The notes below the pieces were generated by a model. The model was not told the origin of the DNA. It worked only from the letters and a program-made list of their open reading frames with translations, and did no database searches. From a virus, in IMG/VR virus record IMGVR_UViG_3300020193_000166, positions 1-21,122 of that record: a DNA stretch of 21,122 nucleotides; one strand, 5' to 3'. Positions 16,161-21,122 of this stretch are shown one piece after another. Made by a program: the position numbers and the translations under genes. Within the stretch, counting starts at the first letter, position 1. Each line of letters begins with the position of its first letter.

Positions 16161-16934
16161 TTAATCCAATCCTTTGAATGCTTTTAATGGATAAAAAACT
16201 AAACTATTCCGATAGCCACCTTCTTTTAGCGGAACAATAGGTGTAACTCCGTGAACATTGCGCCACGCAGGATAAACAAGCATAGAATTATCCGAACTAT
16301 CTAATGTTGCACCATAATCTGGTACAGTAGTATTACCGCCTGTTGCATTTTCCTTTTTTGCAATTATTACATTTACACAACCCTCTAAATTTCCTGCGTC
16401 TCGATGAAAGGGTGCAGGTATATTGAAGTTTGAGATAGAACTTGTAAATAATCTTCCAAATCTCCATTTTGCTGGTATGTTTGTTTCAATAATGTTTTTT
16501 TGTCTTTCAAAGATATTCGGTGTTATTTCTCTTACAACCTCTTCGGCTTCCTTACAAGCCAATAACATTGCTTTGATAAATGTTTGTGCTGATTTAACCT
16601 GATGCACACTCGACATACTTGGATAAGGTCTACGCATATGTGGCTTCGGTGGGCAAGAACCAATGATAGTACTATATTGTTTAACTTCTGCAGAACTATC
16701 CATCAATCCGCTTGAACGCCGCATTTCGCTCTTTGGAACTCTATCAGATAACAATTCAGTATTTGCTATTTCAATGTATTGTTTTAGCTTACCTTGAATT
16801 TCTTTTATGTAAAAACCGATGGGTTCGCCATCAAAATAAAAAATGCTATCTTCTTTTACGTTAGGTTCTATGTGACCGCATATATCACCTATTTGTACGT
16901 TGTGTTGTTGCTGGATTAAATTTATTTTTTTCAT
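16161..16934 (-). CDS. Fe(II)/2-oxoglutarate dioxygenase, TET/JBP-like (putative DNA base oxidase)
   Basis: The C-terminal 100 residues form a double-stranded beta-helix core: PAPFHRDAG with His177 and Asp179 (HxD), GGNTTVP (199-205), NVHGVTP with His228, and GYRNSLVFY with Arg242. These would bind iron (His, Asp, His) and the 2-oxoglutarate carboxylate (Arg). An Arg at the last site is typical of TET/JBP and AlkB-type enzymes, while prolyl hydroxylases usually have Lys. The N-terminal part carries YSTIIGSCPPKP (82-93) and MRRPYPSMSS, which I read as a TET/JBP-style region. TET/JBP enzymes oxidise the methyl group of thymine or 5-methylcytosine in DNA. The start overlaps the GT-A gene as ATGA. 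Neighbours support base modification. The oxygenase fold is well supported; the DNA substrate is inferred. Confidence 0.72.
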   Translation of the reverse strand: MKKINLIQQQHNVQIGDICGHIEPNVKEDSIFYFDGEPIGFYIKEIQGKLKQYIEIANTELLSDRVPKSEMRRSSGLMDSSAEVKQYSTIIGSCPPKPHMRRPYPSMSSVHQVKSAQTFIKAMLLACKEAEEVVREITPNIFERQKNIIETNIPAKWRFGRLFTSSISNFNIPAPFHRDAGNLEGCVNVIIAKKENATGGNTTVPDYGATLDSSDNSMLVYPAWRNVHGVTPIVPLKEGGYRNSLVFYPLKAFKGLD

Positions 16935-17761
16935 ATCAACAGTTTTTTTCTCGCTTGTTCTATATTATTTTTACTGCCAAATATTTTTATATGGGTACCA
17001 TAATCCCATTTTGGTTTGTTAGCTATACGTACTAAAGGATTGTATTTGTATGCTAAATACAAACATTCTTTCCTTCGTAATTGTTTCCTTTCTTCGGTTG
17101 AACCAAACCCACCTTTTGTATATCTTCTAAATTCTGGTACAATCCAATTCAGAACCAAAACTTTATTATGGCGGATTAGATTTTCAGCAGTCCAAGCAAC
17201 ATCATCAATTAGTTGAGCGCGTATATCAAAATCATAAGTAGATTTTTTTACAAGCCAAAACCTGCCATCAGCCAAACCCCTTGTAGTATATCTATTTTTT
17301 AAATTTAACGGATTATCGTGTAACCCAAAACCTATCAAATGTATTCTGTTTTTTTCTGCAACCTCGATAAGTTGGGGGAAATACGAAAACATTTTTTTTA
17401 AAGATATAGCATCTTTCTTTTTTAACCTATATTGTGATTGATTATTAAAATTAATATCTATTTTTTGTGTTTTGCTTTTCAATAATTCCATAGGAACAGA
17501 TTTGATTTGTTTAAAATCATCACACAAAAAAACTGCCCATTCCCCAATATTCATCATATTCAAAGCGGTATTTCTTTGATACGCTAAACCCTTGTTATTA
17601 TTCGTAATTACAGGATTACCATAAATTGTTTTACCATTAACAAATTTTTCATAATCGCAATGTGTATGTATTAAAACATTATGCTCAATATCGTTATCAT
17701 ATAACGCTTTTGAAGTTGTCGCATCATTATATCTATTGTAAAAAAAAGTAAACACTTTCAT
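16931..17761 (-). CDS. GT-A glycosyltransferase, TET/JBP-associated type
   Basis: This 276-residue protein starts MKVFTFFYNRYNDATTSKAL, an N-terminal strand and turn typical of GT-A nucleotide-sugar enzymes. GLAYQRN (58-64) and FLCDDF (78-83, Asp81-Asp82 in place of DxD) would hold the sugar nucleotide and metal. A second acidic site, IDDVAWTAENL (185-195), may give the catalytic residue, and KGGFGSTEERKQLRR (216-230) is a basic loop. The pattern resembles the TET/JBP-associated glycosyltransferases reported from phages, relatives of the base J glucosyltransferase. It would glycosylate a hydroxymethylated base. Both ends overlap neighbours as ATGA, so the trio is translated together. By eye the gene is more A+T rich than the terminase, hinting at later acquisition. 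Substrate is inferred. Confidence 0.68.
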   Translation of the reverse strand: MKVFTFFYNRYNDATTSKALYDNDIEHNVLIHTHCDYEKFVNGKTIYGNPVITNNNKGLAYQRNTALNMMNIGEWAVFLCDDFKQIKSVPMELLKSKTQKIDINFNNQSQYRLKKKDAISLKKMFSYFPQLIEVAEKNRIHLIGFGLHDNPLNLKNRYTTRGLADGRFWLVKKSTYDFDIRAQLIDDVAWTAENLIRHNKVLVLNWIVPEFRRYTKGGFGSTEERKQLRRKECLYLAYKYNPLVRIANKPKWDYGTHIKIFGSKNNIEQARKKLLI

Positions 17762-18345
17762 AGTTTGTTCTTTTCCTCTTTCAATTTTTCAATAAGAAAA
17801 GCACCTATGTATAACTTTTTTTCTCGCCAAAACTTTACAAGCTCTTGTGCTTCTTCATAATGTTCGGGTTCAAATTCTATTTGTATCGCCTTACGAACTG
17901 AACCAGCCATAGAAGATAATTGTTCTTCAATATCAACTTCGTCTAAAACAGAATAATCTAATTCTCTTGTTACGGGTTCGAATACAGGCACATTTAACCC
18001 CCATTCGTTTAATAATTCACCATCCCACTCGTTCGCTAAAGAATCCCAATCCCATTCTCCGAATCCAACATTGTCCTTAATGATAAATTCTCTTTGTTGC
18101 TCTTCGGTTAGTTCACTTGCCTTAATGATTGGTATTTCTTTCAATCCCGCTTCTTTACAAGCTTTAAGTCGCATATTGCCACCAAGAACAATCATATCAT
18201 CATTTACCACAATAGGTCTTAACTCAAGCATTTTAGGAAACTCTTGAATTGACTTTACAAGTTTAGCAAACTTATCATCCTTAATTAATCTCGGATTGTT
18301 TGGGTTTGCTTTTACTTTACCGATTGAAATAAATTCTGCTTTCAT
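17758..18345 (-). CDS. ParB/Srx-fold protein
   Basis: This 195-residue protein has a ParB-like domain: NPNNPR (14-19), the helix KFAKLVKSIQEFPKM, ELRPIVVNDD and the signature VLGGNMRLKACKEAG (53-67). A second part carries EFIIKDNVGFGEWDWDSLAN (86-105) and a C-terminal helical segment (PEHYEEAQELVKFWREKK). In phages this domain often accompanies DNA methylases or other base-modifying enzymes; here no methylase is next to it. It may bind or locate DNA for the two downstream enzymes. It shares an ATGA overlap with the glycosyltransferase. The start follows the microprotein stop by 18 nt. The ParB fold is secure; the role is inferred. Confidence 0.8.
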   Translation of the reverse strand: MKAEFISIGKVKANPNNPRLIKDDKFAKLVKSIQEFPKMLELRPIVVNDDMIVLGGNMRLKACKEAGLKEIPIIKASELTEEQQREFIIKDNVGFGEWDWDSLANEWDGELLNEWGLNVPVFEPVTRELDYSVLDEVDIEEQLSSMAGSVRKAIQIEFEPEHYEEAQELVKFWREKKLYIGAFLIEKLKEEKNKL

Positions 18346-18363
18346 TAGTTCATTAATTTTAAA

Positions 18364-18483
18364 TCATCTTCCTTGCCCACGATAGTTTCGTTCCTTTCTA
18401 TTATGCTTATTAGTTCCCTTATTAGGTTTTCCTTTTCTTCGTTTTCCAAAAGATATATTTGCAATAGTTCCGGATTTAGCCAT
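18364..18483 (-). CDS. Small basic microprotein, 39 residues
   Basis: This short gene begins ATG at 18483, three bases after the glycosyltransferase stop, and ends TGA at 18364. The product starts MAKSGTIANISFGKRRKGKP and ends RKERNYRGQGR. More than a third of the residues are Lys or Arg, and none is Cys. The C-terminal YRGQGR is a motif I recall from tiny genes in related phages. The tight spacing and codon use make it a likely real gene, possibly a nucleic-acid-binding peptide. It would be missed by gene callers with a 60-codon limit. Function is unknown. Confidence 0.65.
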   Translation of the reverse strand: MAKSGTIANISFGKRRKGKPNKGTNKHNRKERNYRGQGR

Positions 18484-18486
18484 AAC

Positions 18487-19491
18487 TTAACTAACAGTTA
18501 TTTGATATAGTTGTTTTCTTTTTTCATTAACCTTAAAGAGATTGAAATTTTGAACTGCCCACTCAAATAACTCCAAACCCTTCTCCCTTCTATAAATAGA
18601 ATCTTCGGTAACTTTTTTAATCTCTTTGTACCAATCCCCTTGTTGATTAACTTGTATCATAGGAGAGTTTAAATAAGGCTCAATGTGACTACCGATAACG
18701 GGAATCTTTTTTGTTGCCGCTTCTAATAGCTTTAGGTTGGATTTCATTGCATTGAACTTCGTGGCTCTTAATGGGACAATAGAGCAATCGGCATCGTTAT
18801 AGAAGTTCATATACTCGGTAATAGGTAGGAATCTTCTGACATCTCCCAACTTTAAACCACAAGTAAAATTGGATACCATCCTTTGCCATATTGCCGATGA
18901 GCCTTCGCCAGAATCATCAAAGCCACATAGTTGAAAGTGTACTTTGCTTTTTAATAATGAATCGGAAGCTACTTTCTTAAACGGGAACTGGATAATCTTC
19001 AAATCTTGTTCGTGTGTAATTGAACCCGCATAGATGAATTTAATTTTTTCGCTTTTTTGTCTTACATCCGTATATTGGTCATTACCATACGGAAGAGCAT
19101 TCGGTAGGATAGCTACATTGGAGTTTATAGGTCTGATTTCATTCCATAGCTTTTCGTTGGTACAAGTTACTAAATCCGCTTCCCTTATGTGGTTGATGAT
19201 TTCTTGCGTAGGGTAAACGCTTTCTAATATGTGAGACTTATCAAGTATCCAATAATCATCAATATCACAAATGATTTTAAAGCCGTACTTCTTTTTCTTT
19301 TCCAATAAAGTTTCAAGTGATACTCCCACAATGAAACGATTAAATAATACAATGTCAAAATTTTCTTCTAATGCTTCATCGGTCATAGTATCGGTAAAGA
19401 AAGCATAGGTTTTCTCTAAATAGTAAATAGGTAGCATTAAGCGGTGATACCCAACACCAGAATTAGGAGCAGTTAATACAAGTATCCTCAT
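18487..19491 (-). CDS. GT-B glycosyltransferase
   Basis: This 334-residue protein starts MRILVLTAPNSGVGYHRLML, a first Rossmann-like strand followed by a Gly-rich loop. Residues 75-81 (CDIDDYW) form an acidic motif shared by a phage-associated glycosyltransferase group. The second domain starts near KFIYAGSITHEQD (151-163). KFNAMKSNLKLLEAA (245-259) and IPVIGSHIEPY (263-273) are typical of the GT4-like nucleotide-sugar region. Transfer of a sugar from a nucleotide-sugar donor is expected. It overlaps the preceding gene as ATGA and lies upstream of the ParB-led trio, so it could extend a sugar on modified bases. Alternatives are glycosylation of virion protein or host envelope. Fold call is good; acceptor is unknown. 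Confidence 0.72.
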   Translation of the reverse strand: MRILVLTAPNSGVGYHRLMLPIYYLEKTYAFFTDTMTDEALEENFDIVLFNRFIVGVSLETLLEKKKKYGFKIICDIDDYWILDKSHILESVYPTQEIINHIREADLVTCTNEKLWNEIRPINSNVAILPNALPYGNDQYTDVRQKSEKIKFIYAGSITHEQDLKIIQFPFKKVASDSLLKSKVHFQLCGFDDSGEGSSAIWQRMVSNFTCGLKLGDVRRFLPITEYMNFYNDADCSIVPLRATKFNAMKSNLKLLEAATKKIPVIGSHIEPYLNSPMIQVNQQGDWYKEIKKVTEDSIYRREKGLELFEWAVQNFNLFKVNEKRKQLYQITVS

Positions 19492-19784
19492 TTCTTTTGC
19501 CTACCTCTTTTTTTCTTTTCTTCTACGACTTCTTGTTGTGTATTTTCAACTATATCTTGCACATTCGGTTGTGCATTTTCAAACACTACGATTAATCGTT
19601 TGAGCATATCAAAAACACAATCTCCGCACCAATAGGTTAAGATAAACTGATTGTCTAAATAATCCCGATACATTCTTTCGTATTCCCCAAGAACATCAAA
19701 GGGAATGTTACGGGTGAAGCCGAGTTTAACGGACTCAAAATTGATTATGTGTTGTTGACAAAAGTCAAGGTCTTTTTGATTCAT
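19488..19784 (-). CDS. Hypothetical protein, 98 residues
   Basis: This protein begins MNQKDLDFCQQHIINFESVK and has a central helical motif with WCGDCVFDMLKRL (52-64), where two cysteines lie close together. The last 11 residues are strongly basic (EKKKRGRQKK), preceded by an acidic run. A zinc or disulfide role for the Cys pair is possible. It overlaps the membrane-protein gene by 20 nt and the glycosyltransferase by 4 nt, so it is co-translated with both. No family is recognised. Confidence 0.6.
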   Translation of the reverse strand: MNQKDLDFCQQHIINFESVKLGFTRNIPFDVLGEYERMYRDYLDNQFILTYWCGDCVFDMLKRLIVVFENAQPNVQDIVENTQQEVVEEKKKRGRQKK

Positions 19785-20022
19785 ATAAATTAGTTAAAAA
19801 ATTTCTAATGTAAGGTGATAACATACCAGCACCGAACACACATAAGGTGGCTTCGGTTACTTCAAAAGGCAGTAGGTACAAAAGTAAAGCAACCCAACTT
19901 GTTAAACAAAGGGTGCAGTTTAAGGGTTTAAAATCTAAATTCCATTTCTCTGGAAAGTTGTTTTGTACGATAAAGAAGAAACTAAAAAAGTTTGCTGCTA
20001 AAATGATTTCAAAGATTTTCAT
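19765..20022 (-). CDS. Small membrane protein
   Basis: This 85-residue protein has two or three hydrophobic segments: about residues 3-18 (IFEIILAANFFSFFFI), 42-56 (SWVALLLYLLPFEV) and a weaker third near 60-75 (TLCVFGAGMLSPYI). A NCTLC pair (35-39) precedes the second segment. The size and topology could fit a holin, but no lysin gene is nearby, so this is only a possibility. It overlaps the sigma-like gene by 14 nt and the next gene by 20 nt. Confidence 0.6.
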   Translation of the reverse strand: MKIFEIILAANFFSFFFIVQNNFPEKWNLDFKPLNCTLCLTSWVALLLYLLPFEVTEATLCVFGAGMLSPYIRNFLTNLYESKRP

Positions 20023-20443
20023 TGTTACGAATTTTATATTTCATTATTATTTTTGCCTTGCGAATAGTTTTCAGTAAAGAGCGATATGGTATTTTAGTAT
20101 CCCTTGAGATGGCTAAAAGGTTTTTCCCATTTGCGGAATATAATTTTAACAACTCCAATTCGTACCAATGTAAAGCTGCTAATCCCTTTTCAAGTTTTAA
20201 AAATATATCTTCCGAATATTCTTCTTTTGCAATTTCGTGGGTAGCAGAAAATTCTTGAAACATCTGTCTAAACTTTTTATAGAAATTACTCCTATCCGAT
20301 TTCACCATATTTAAAATAGTGCGCACAATGAAGTACTTCAAATAACCTTGCTCATACATTTCAAATAACCTTTGTTCATCCATTTCACAAAGAACCAAGA
20401 ACACTTCTTGGCGCAAATCTTCCTGCAATTCTATTGGTTGCAT
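20009..20443 (-). CDS. Sigma-70-like factor
   Basis: This 144-residue protein resembles short sigma factors of Bacteroidota phages. Region-2-like helices include EDLRQEVFLVLCEM (8-21) and YFIVRTILNMVKSDRSNFYK (37-56). A region-4-like helix-turn-helix ends the protein (LHWYELELLKLY, NLLAISRDTKIPYRSLLKTI, about 91-128). It would recruit host RNA polymerase to phage promoters. The listed start is the first ATG, but the frame is open for 25 codons further upstream (to 20518) with no ATG, GTG or TTG, and reads naturally as region 2 (ISELYLSKDINEAISKM). A non-standard start, or an indel in this region, is possible. It leads the leftward operon. Confidence 0.68.
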   Translation of the reverse strand: MQPIELQEDLRQEVFLVLCEMDEQRLFEMYEQGYLKYFIVRTILNMVKSDRSNFYKKFRQMFQEFSATHEIAKEEYSEDIFLKLEKGLAALHWYELELLKLYSANGKNLLAISRDTKIPYRSLLKTIRKAKIIMKYKIRNNENL

Positions 20444-20490
20444 TTTGCTAATAGCCTCGTTTATGTCCTTTGATAAATAGAGTTCAGATA

Positions 20491-20613
20491 TTATGTTTTC
20501 CCTCTGCAGATAAACGATTTACATTTACAACTAAAAAGGGGTAAGCTATGCAGGAACACAGCATTACCCCTTAACATAACCATTACCACCAATAAAGATA
20601 TAATTTTAATCAT
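20491..20613 (-). CDS. Possible 40-residue hydrophobic/Cys peptide
   Basis: An ATG at 20613 opens a 40-codon frame to TAA at 20491. The product starts MIKIISLLVVMVMLRGNAVF, hydrophobic like a signal or membrane segment, and ends with a Cys-rich basic part (CKCKSFICRGKT). Its end overlaps the open frame upstream of the sigma gene in the -1 frame. The A-rich leader fits local starts. A hairpin lies within it, which argues either for dual use or against coding. Weakly supported. Confidence 0.33.
   Translation of the reverse strand: MIKIISLLVVMVMLRGNAVFLHSLPLFSCKCKSFICRGKT
20536..20572 (-). repeat. Inverted repeat with T-run (possible attenuator)
   Basis: AAGGGGTAA at 20536-20544 pairs perfectly with TTACCCCTT at 20564-20572 over a 19-nt loop. 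On the minus strand the second arm ends in TTTTT. It would act as a weak terminator on transcripts entering the sigma operon from the right, so an attenuator is possible. The long loop makes termination uncertain. Confidence 0.45.
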
Positions 20614-20658
20614 AATATTTATTTTATTTTTCTTTTAATTATTATTCTTCTTATTATT

Positions 20659-20679
20659 ATAGGCTACCAAATAGCCTAT
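20659..20679. repeat. Inverted repeat, 8-bp arms, 5-nt centre
   Basis: ATAGGCTA and TAGCCTAT pair perfectly around CCAAA. There is no T-run after it, so it is unlikely to be a terminator and more likely an operator. The central AAATAG is shared with the next dyad. Confidence 0.5.
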
Positions 20680-20682
20680 GCA

Positions 20683-20701
20683 ATACCTATCAAATAGGTA
20701 T
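20683..20701. repeat. Inverted repeat, 8-bp arms, 3-nt centre
   Basis: ATACCTAT and ATAGGTAT pair perfectly around CAA, only three bases after the previous dyad. TATCAAAT occurs twice, 11 bases apart (20688 and 20699), about one helical turn. This fits a dimer-binding regulatory site. Confidence 0.5.
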
Positions 20702-20742
20702 CAAATGGACAATTCAACCTAAACCAATACCCATCATAACTA

Positions 20743-20755
20743 ATTGATAATCAAT
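20743..20755. repeat. Short palindrome ATTGAT-A-ATCAAT
   Basis: This is a perfect 6-1-6 palindrome about 50 bases upstream of the candidate rightward promoter. It could be a regulator site. Chance is not excluded in such A+T-rich DNA. Confidence 0.35.
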
Positions 20756-20802
20756 AATATAGAAGGTTTTGAAAAATATTTTAAAAAAAAGTTTAAGAAA
20801 TA

Positions 20803-20834
20803 TTTGGTATGTATTGAAATAGTTTGTATATTGC
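20803..20834 (+). promoter_or_regulatory. Candidate Bacteroidota-type promoter
   Basis: TTTG at 20803-20806 is followed after 20 bases by TATATTGC at 20827-20834, close to the TTTG / TAnnTTTG consensus of Bacteroidota promoters. Transcription would start near 20841, just before the ATG at 20858. It supports the short start of the 69-residue gene. Confidence 0.5.
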
Positions 20835-20857
20835 ATTATAAATCAAAACCCAAAACA

Positions 20858-21067
20858 ATGAAAAACGAAATCAAAAACACAGTAACCTGCAAAATGGTAA
20901 TTGAAGAAGCAAGAGAATTATCTTGTAAATTACAGAATACCATTTATGTAATTCAAAAAAATAACACATTATATACATTATTATCTAATGATAGAAATGT
21001 TTTAGAAGAAATAAAAGGTAAATTTAAAATCTTGGGTTCGTACAAATTAGGCAATAAAATTAGTTAA
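20858..21067 (+). CDS. Hypothetical 69-residue protein
   Basis: This rightward gene begins MKNEIKNTVTCKMVIEEARE and ends KFKILGSYKLGNKIS. It has no membrane segment or clear motif. The middle (NTIYVIQKNNTLYTLLSNDR) reads as strands, with a charged helix before and after. A longer frame with a TTG start at 20744 exists, but it would place the promoter inside the gene and its extra 38 residues are Lys/Phe/Ile filler. The A-rich leader (AAAACAATG) supports the ATG chosen. It is the first gene of a divergent unit, probably early or regulatory. Function is unknown. Confidence 0.55.
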   Translation: MKNEIKNTVTCKMVIEEARELSCKLQNTIYVIQKNNTLYTLLSNDRNVLEEIKGKFKILGSYKLGNKIS

Positions 21068-21082
21068 ATAAACAAACGAGGG

Positions 21083-21101
21083 GTGCGACTCGGTAACGCA
21101 C
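21083..21101 (+). repeat. Small hairpin in the leader of the next rightward gene
   Basis: GTGCG and CGCAC pair perfectly over a 9-nt loop. There is no T-run after it, so it is not a typical terminator. It lies between the 69-residue gene and the next start and could tune that gene. Confidence 0.35.
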
Positions 21102-21116
21102 ATTCAAACTAAAACA

Positions 21117-21122
21117 ATGATA
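21117..21122 (+). CDS. Start of the next rightward gene (two codons only)
   Basis: ATG ATA at the window edge follows the leader AAAACAATG, identical to the nine bases ending at the start of the 69-residue gene. Only two codons are visible, so nothing can be said about the product. Confidence 0.4.

Larger units (their letters stand above)
20614..20803. promoter_or_regulatory. Intergenic regulatory region between divergent units
   Basis: This stretch holds no convincing gene. It is very A+T rich and lies between the leftward sigma operon and the rightward unit. It contains three perfect inverted repeats, listed separately. I could not define a convincing leftward promoter. Confidence 0.5.

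Noticed and set aside
16161-16934. Dioxygenase as an ordinary prolyl hydroxylase
   Set aside because: The 2-oxoglutarate-binding residue appears to be Arg rather than Lys and the neighbours point to DNA modification. It is kept as an alternative, not excluded.
20744-20857. N-terminal extension of the rightward gene from a TTG
   Set aside because: It would overlap the candidate promoter, begins with a rare start codon, and the added residues are Lys/Phe/Ile filler.
1-21122. tRNA, rRNA, CRISPR array, integrase, insertion sequence or attachment site
   Set aside because: Looked for by eye on both strands; none seen, so temperate or virulent lifestyle cannot be decided.

Overview
The window looks like part of a tailed bacteriophage or prophage of a Bacteroidota host, probably Flavobacteriia-like. 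The DNA is A+T rich. Most genes lack Shine-Dalgarno sequences and start just after A-rich leaders. One candidate promoter fits the Bacteroidota TTTG / TAnnTTTG pattern, and the structural proteins read like families from Bacteroidota phages. A tape-measure protein without any visible sheath gene suggests siphovirus morphology. No integrase, tRNA, rRNA, CRISPR array or insertion sequence was seen. The family calls come from reading the proteins by eye; no database search was possible.

Layout, in the direction of transcription (nearly everything is on the minus strand, from about 20.6 kb down to 1). First comes a regulatory block at 20444-20857 with several inverted repeats and a possible 40-codon ORF. 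It is followed by a sigma-70-like factor, a small membrane protein, a small hypothetical protein, a GT-B glycosyltransferase and a 39-residue basic microprotein. Next is a tightly coupled trio: a ParB-like protein, a GT-A glycosyltransferase and an Fe(II)/2-oxoglutarate dioxygenase of TET/JBP type. Then come the terminase small and large subunits. The tail module runs as a tail-assembly chaperone with a likely -1 frameshift, a gp10-like protein, two large tail proteins and the tape measure. The head module runs as a XkdF-like protease, scaffold, major capsid protein, tube-like protein, a small structural protein, a portal fusion, a connector and a tail terminator-like protein. Last is the N-terminal 362 codons of a repetitive tail fibre that leaves the window at position 1. 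On the plus strand, a short rightward unit starts at about 20.84 kb with a 69-residue gene and the first two codons of another.

How it fits together: the sigma-like protein may direct late transcription. Two intrinsic terminators, at 6781-6806 and 4555-4585, bracket the scaffold, capsid and tube genes, so these are probably a separately expressed high-output unit. An 8-base element, TCTATTTA, sits just upstream of five start codons on the transcribed strand and may be a phage-specific initiation signal.

The most exciting part is the ParB / glycosyltransferase / TET-JBP-like dioxygenase cassette. It is a candidate DNA hypermodification pathway: oxidation of a 5-methyl pyrimidine followed by glycosylation, like base J or glucosyl-hydroxymethylcytosine. 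No cytosine methylase is visible here, so thymine is the simplest substrate guess. The T9 slippery run in the chaperone gene and the portal-winged-helix-MuF-like fusion are the next best leads.
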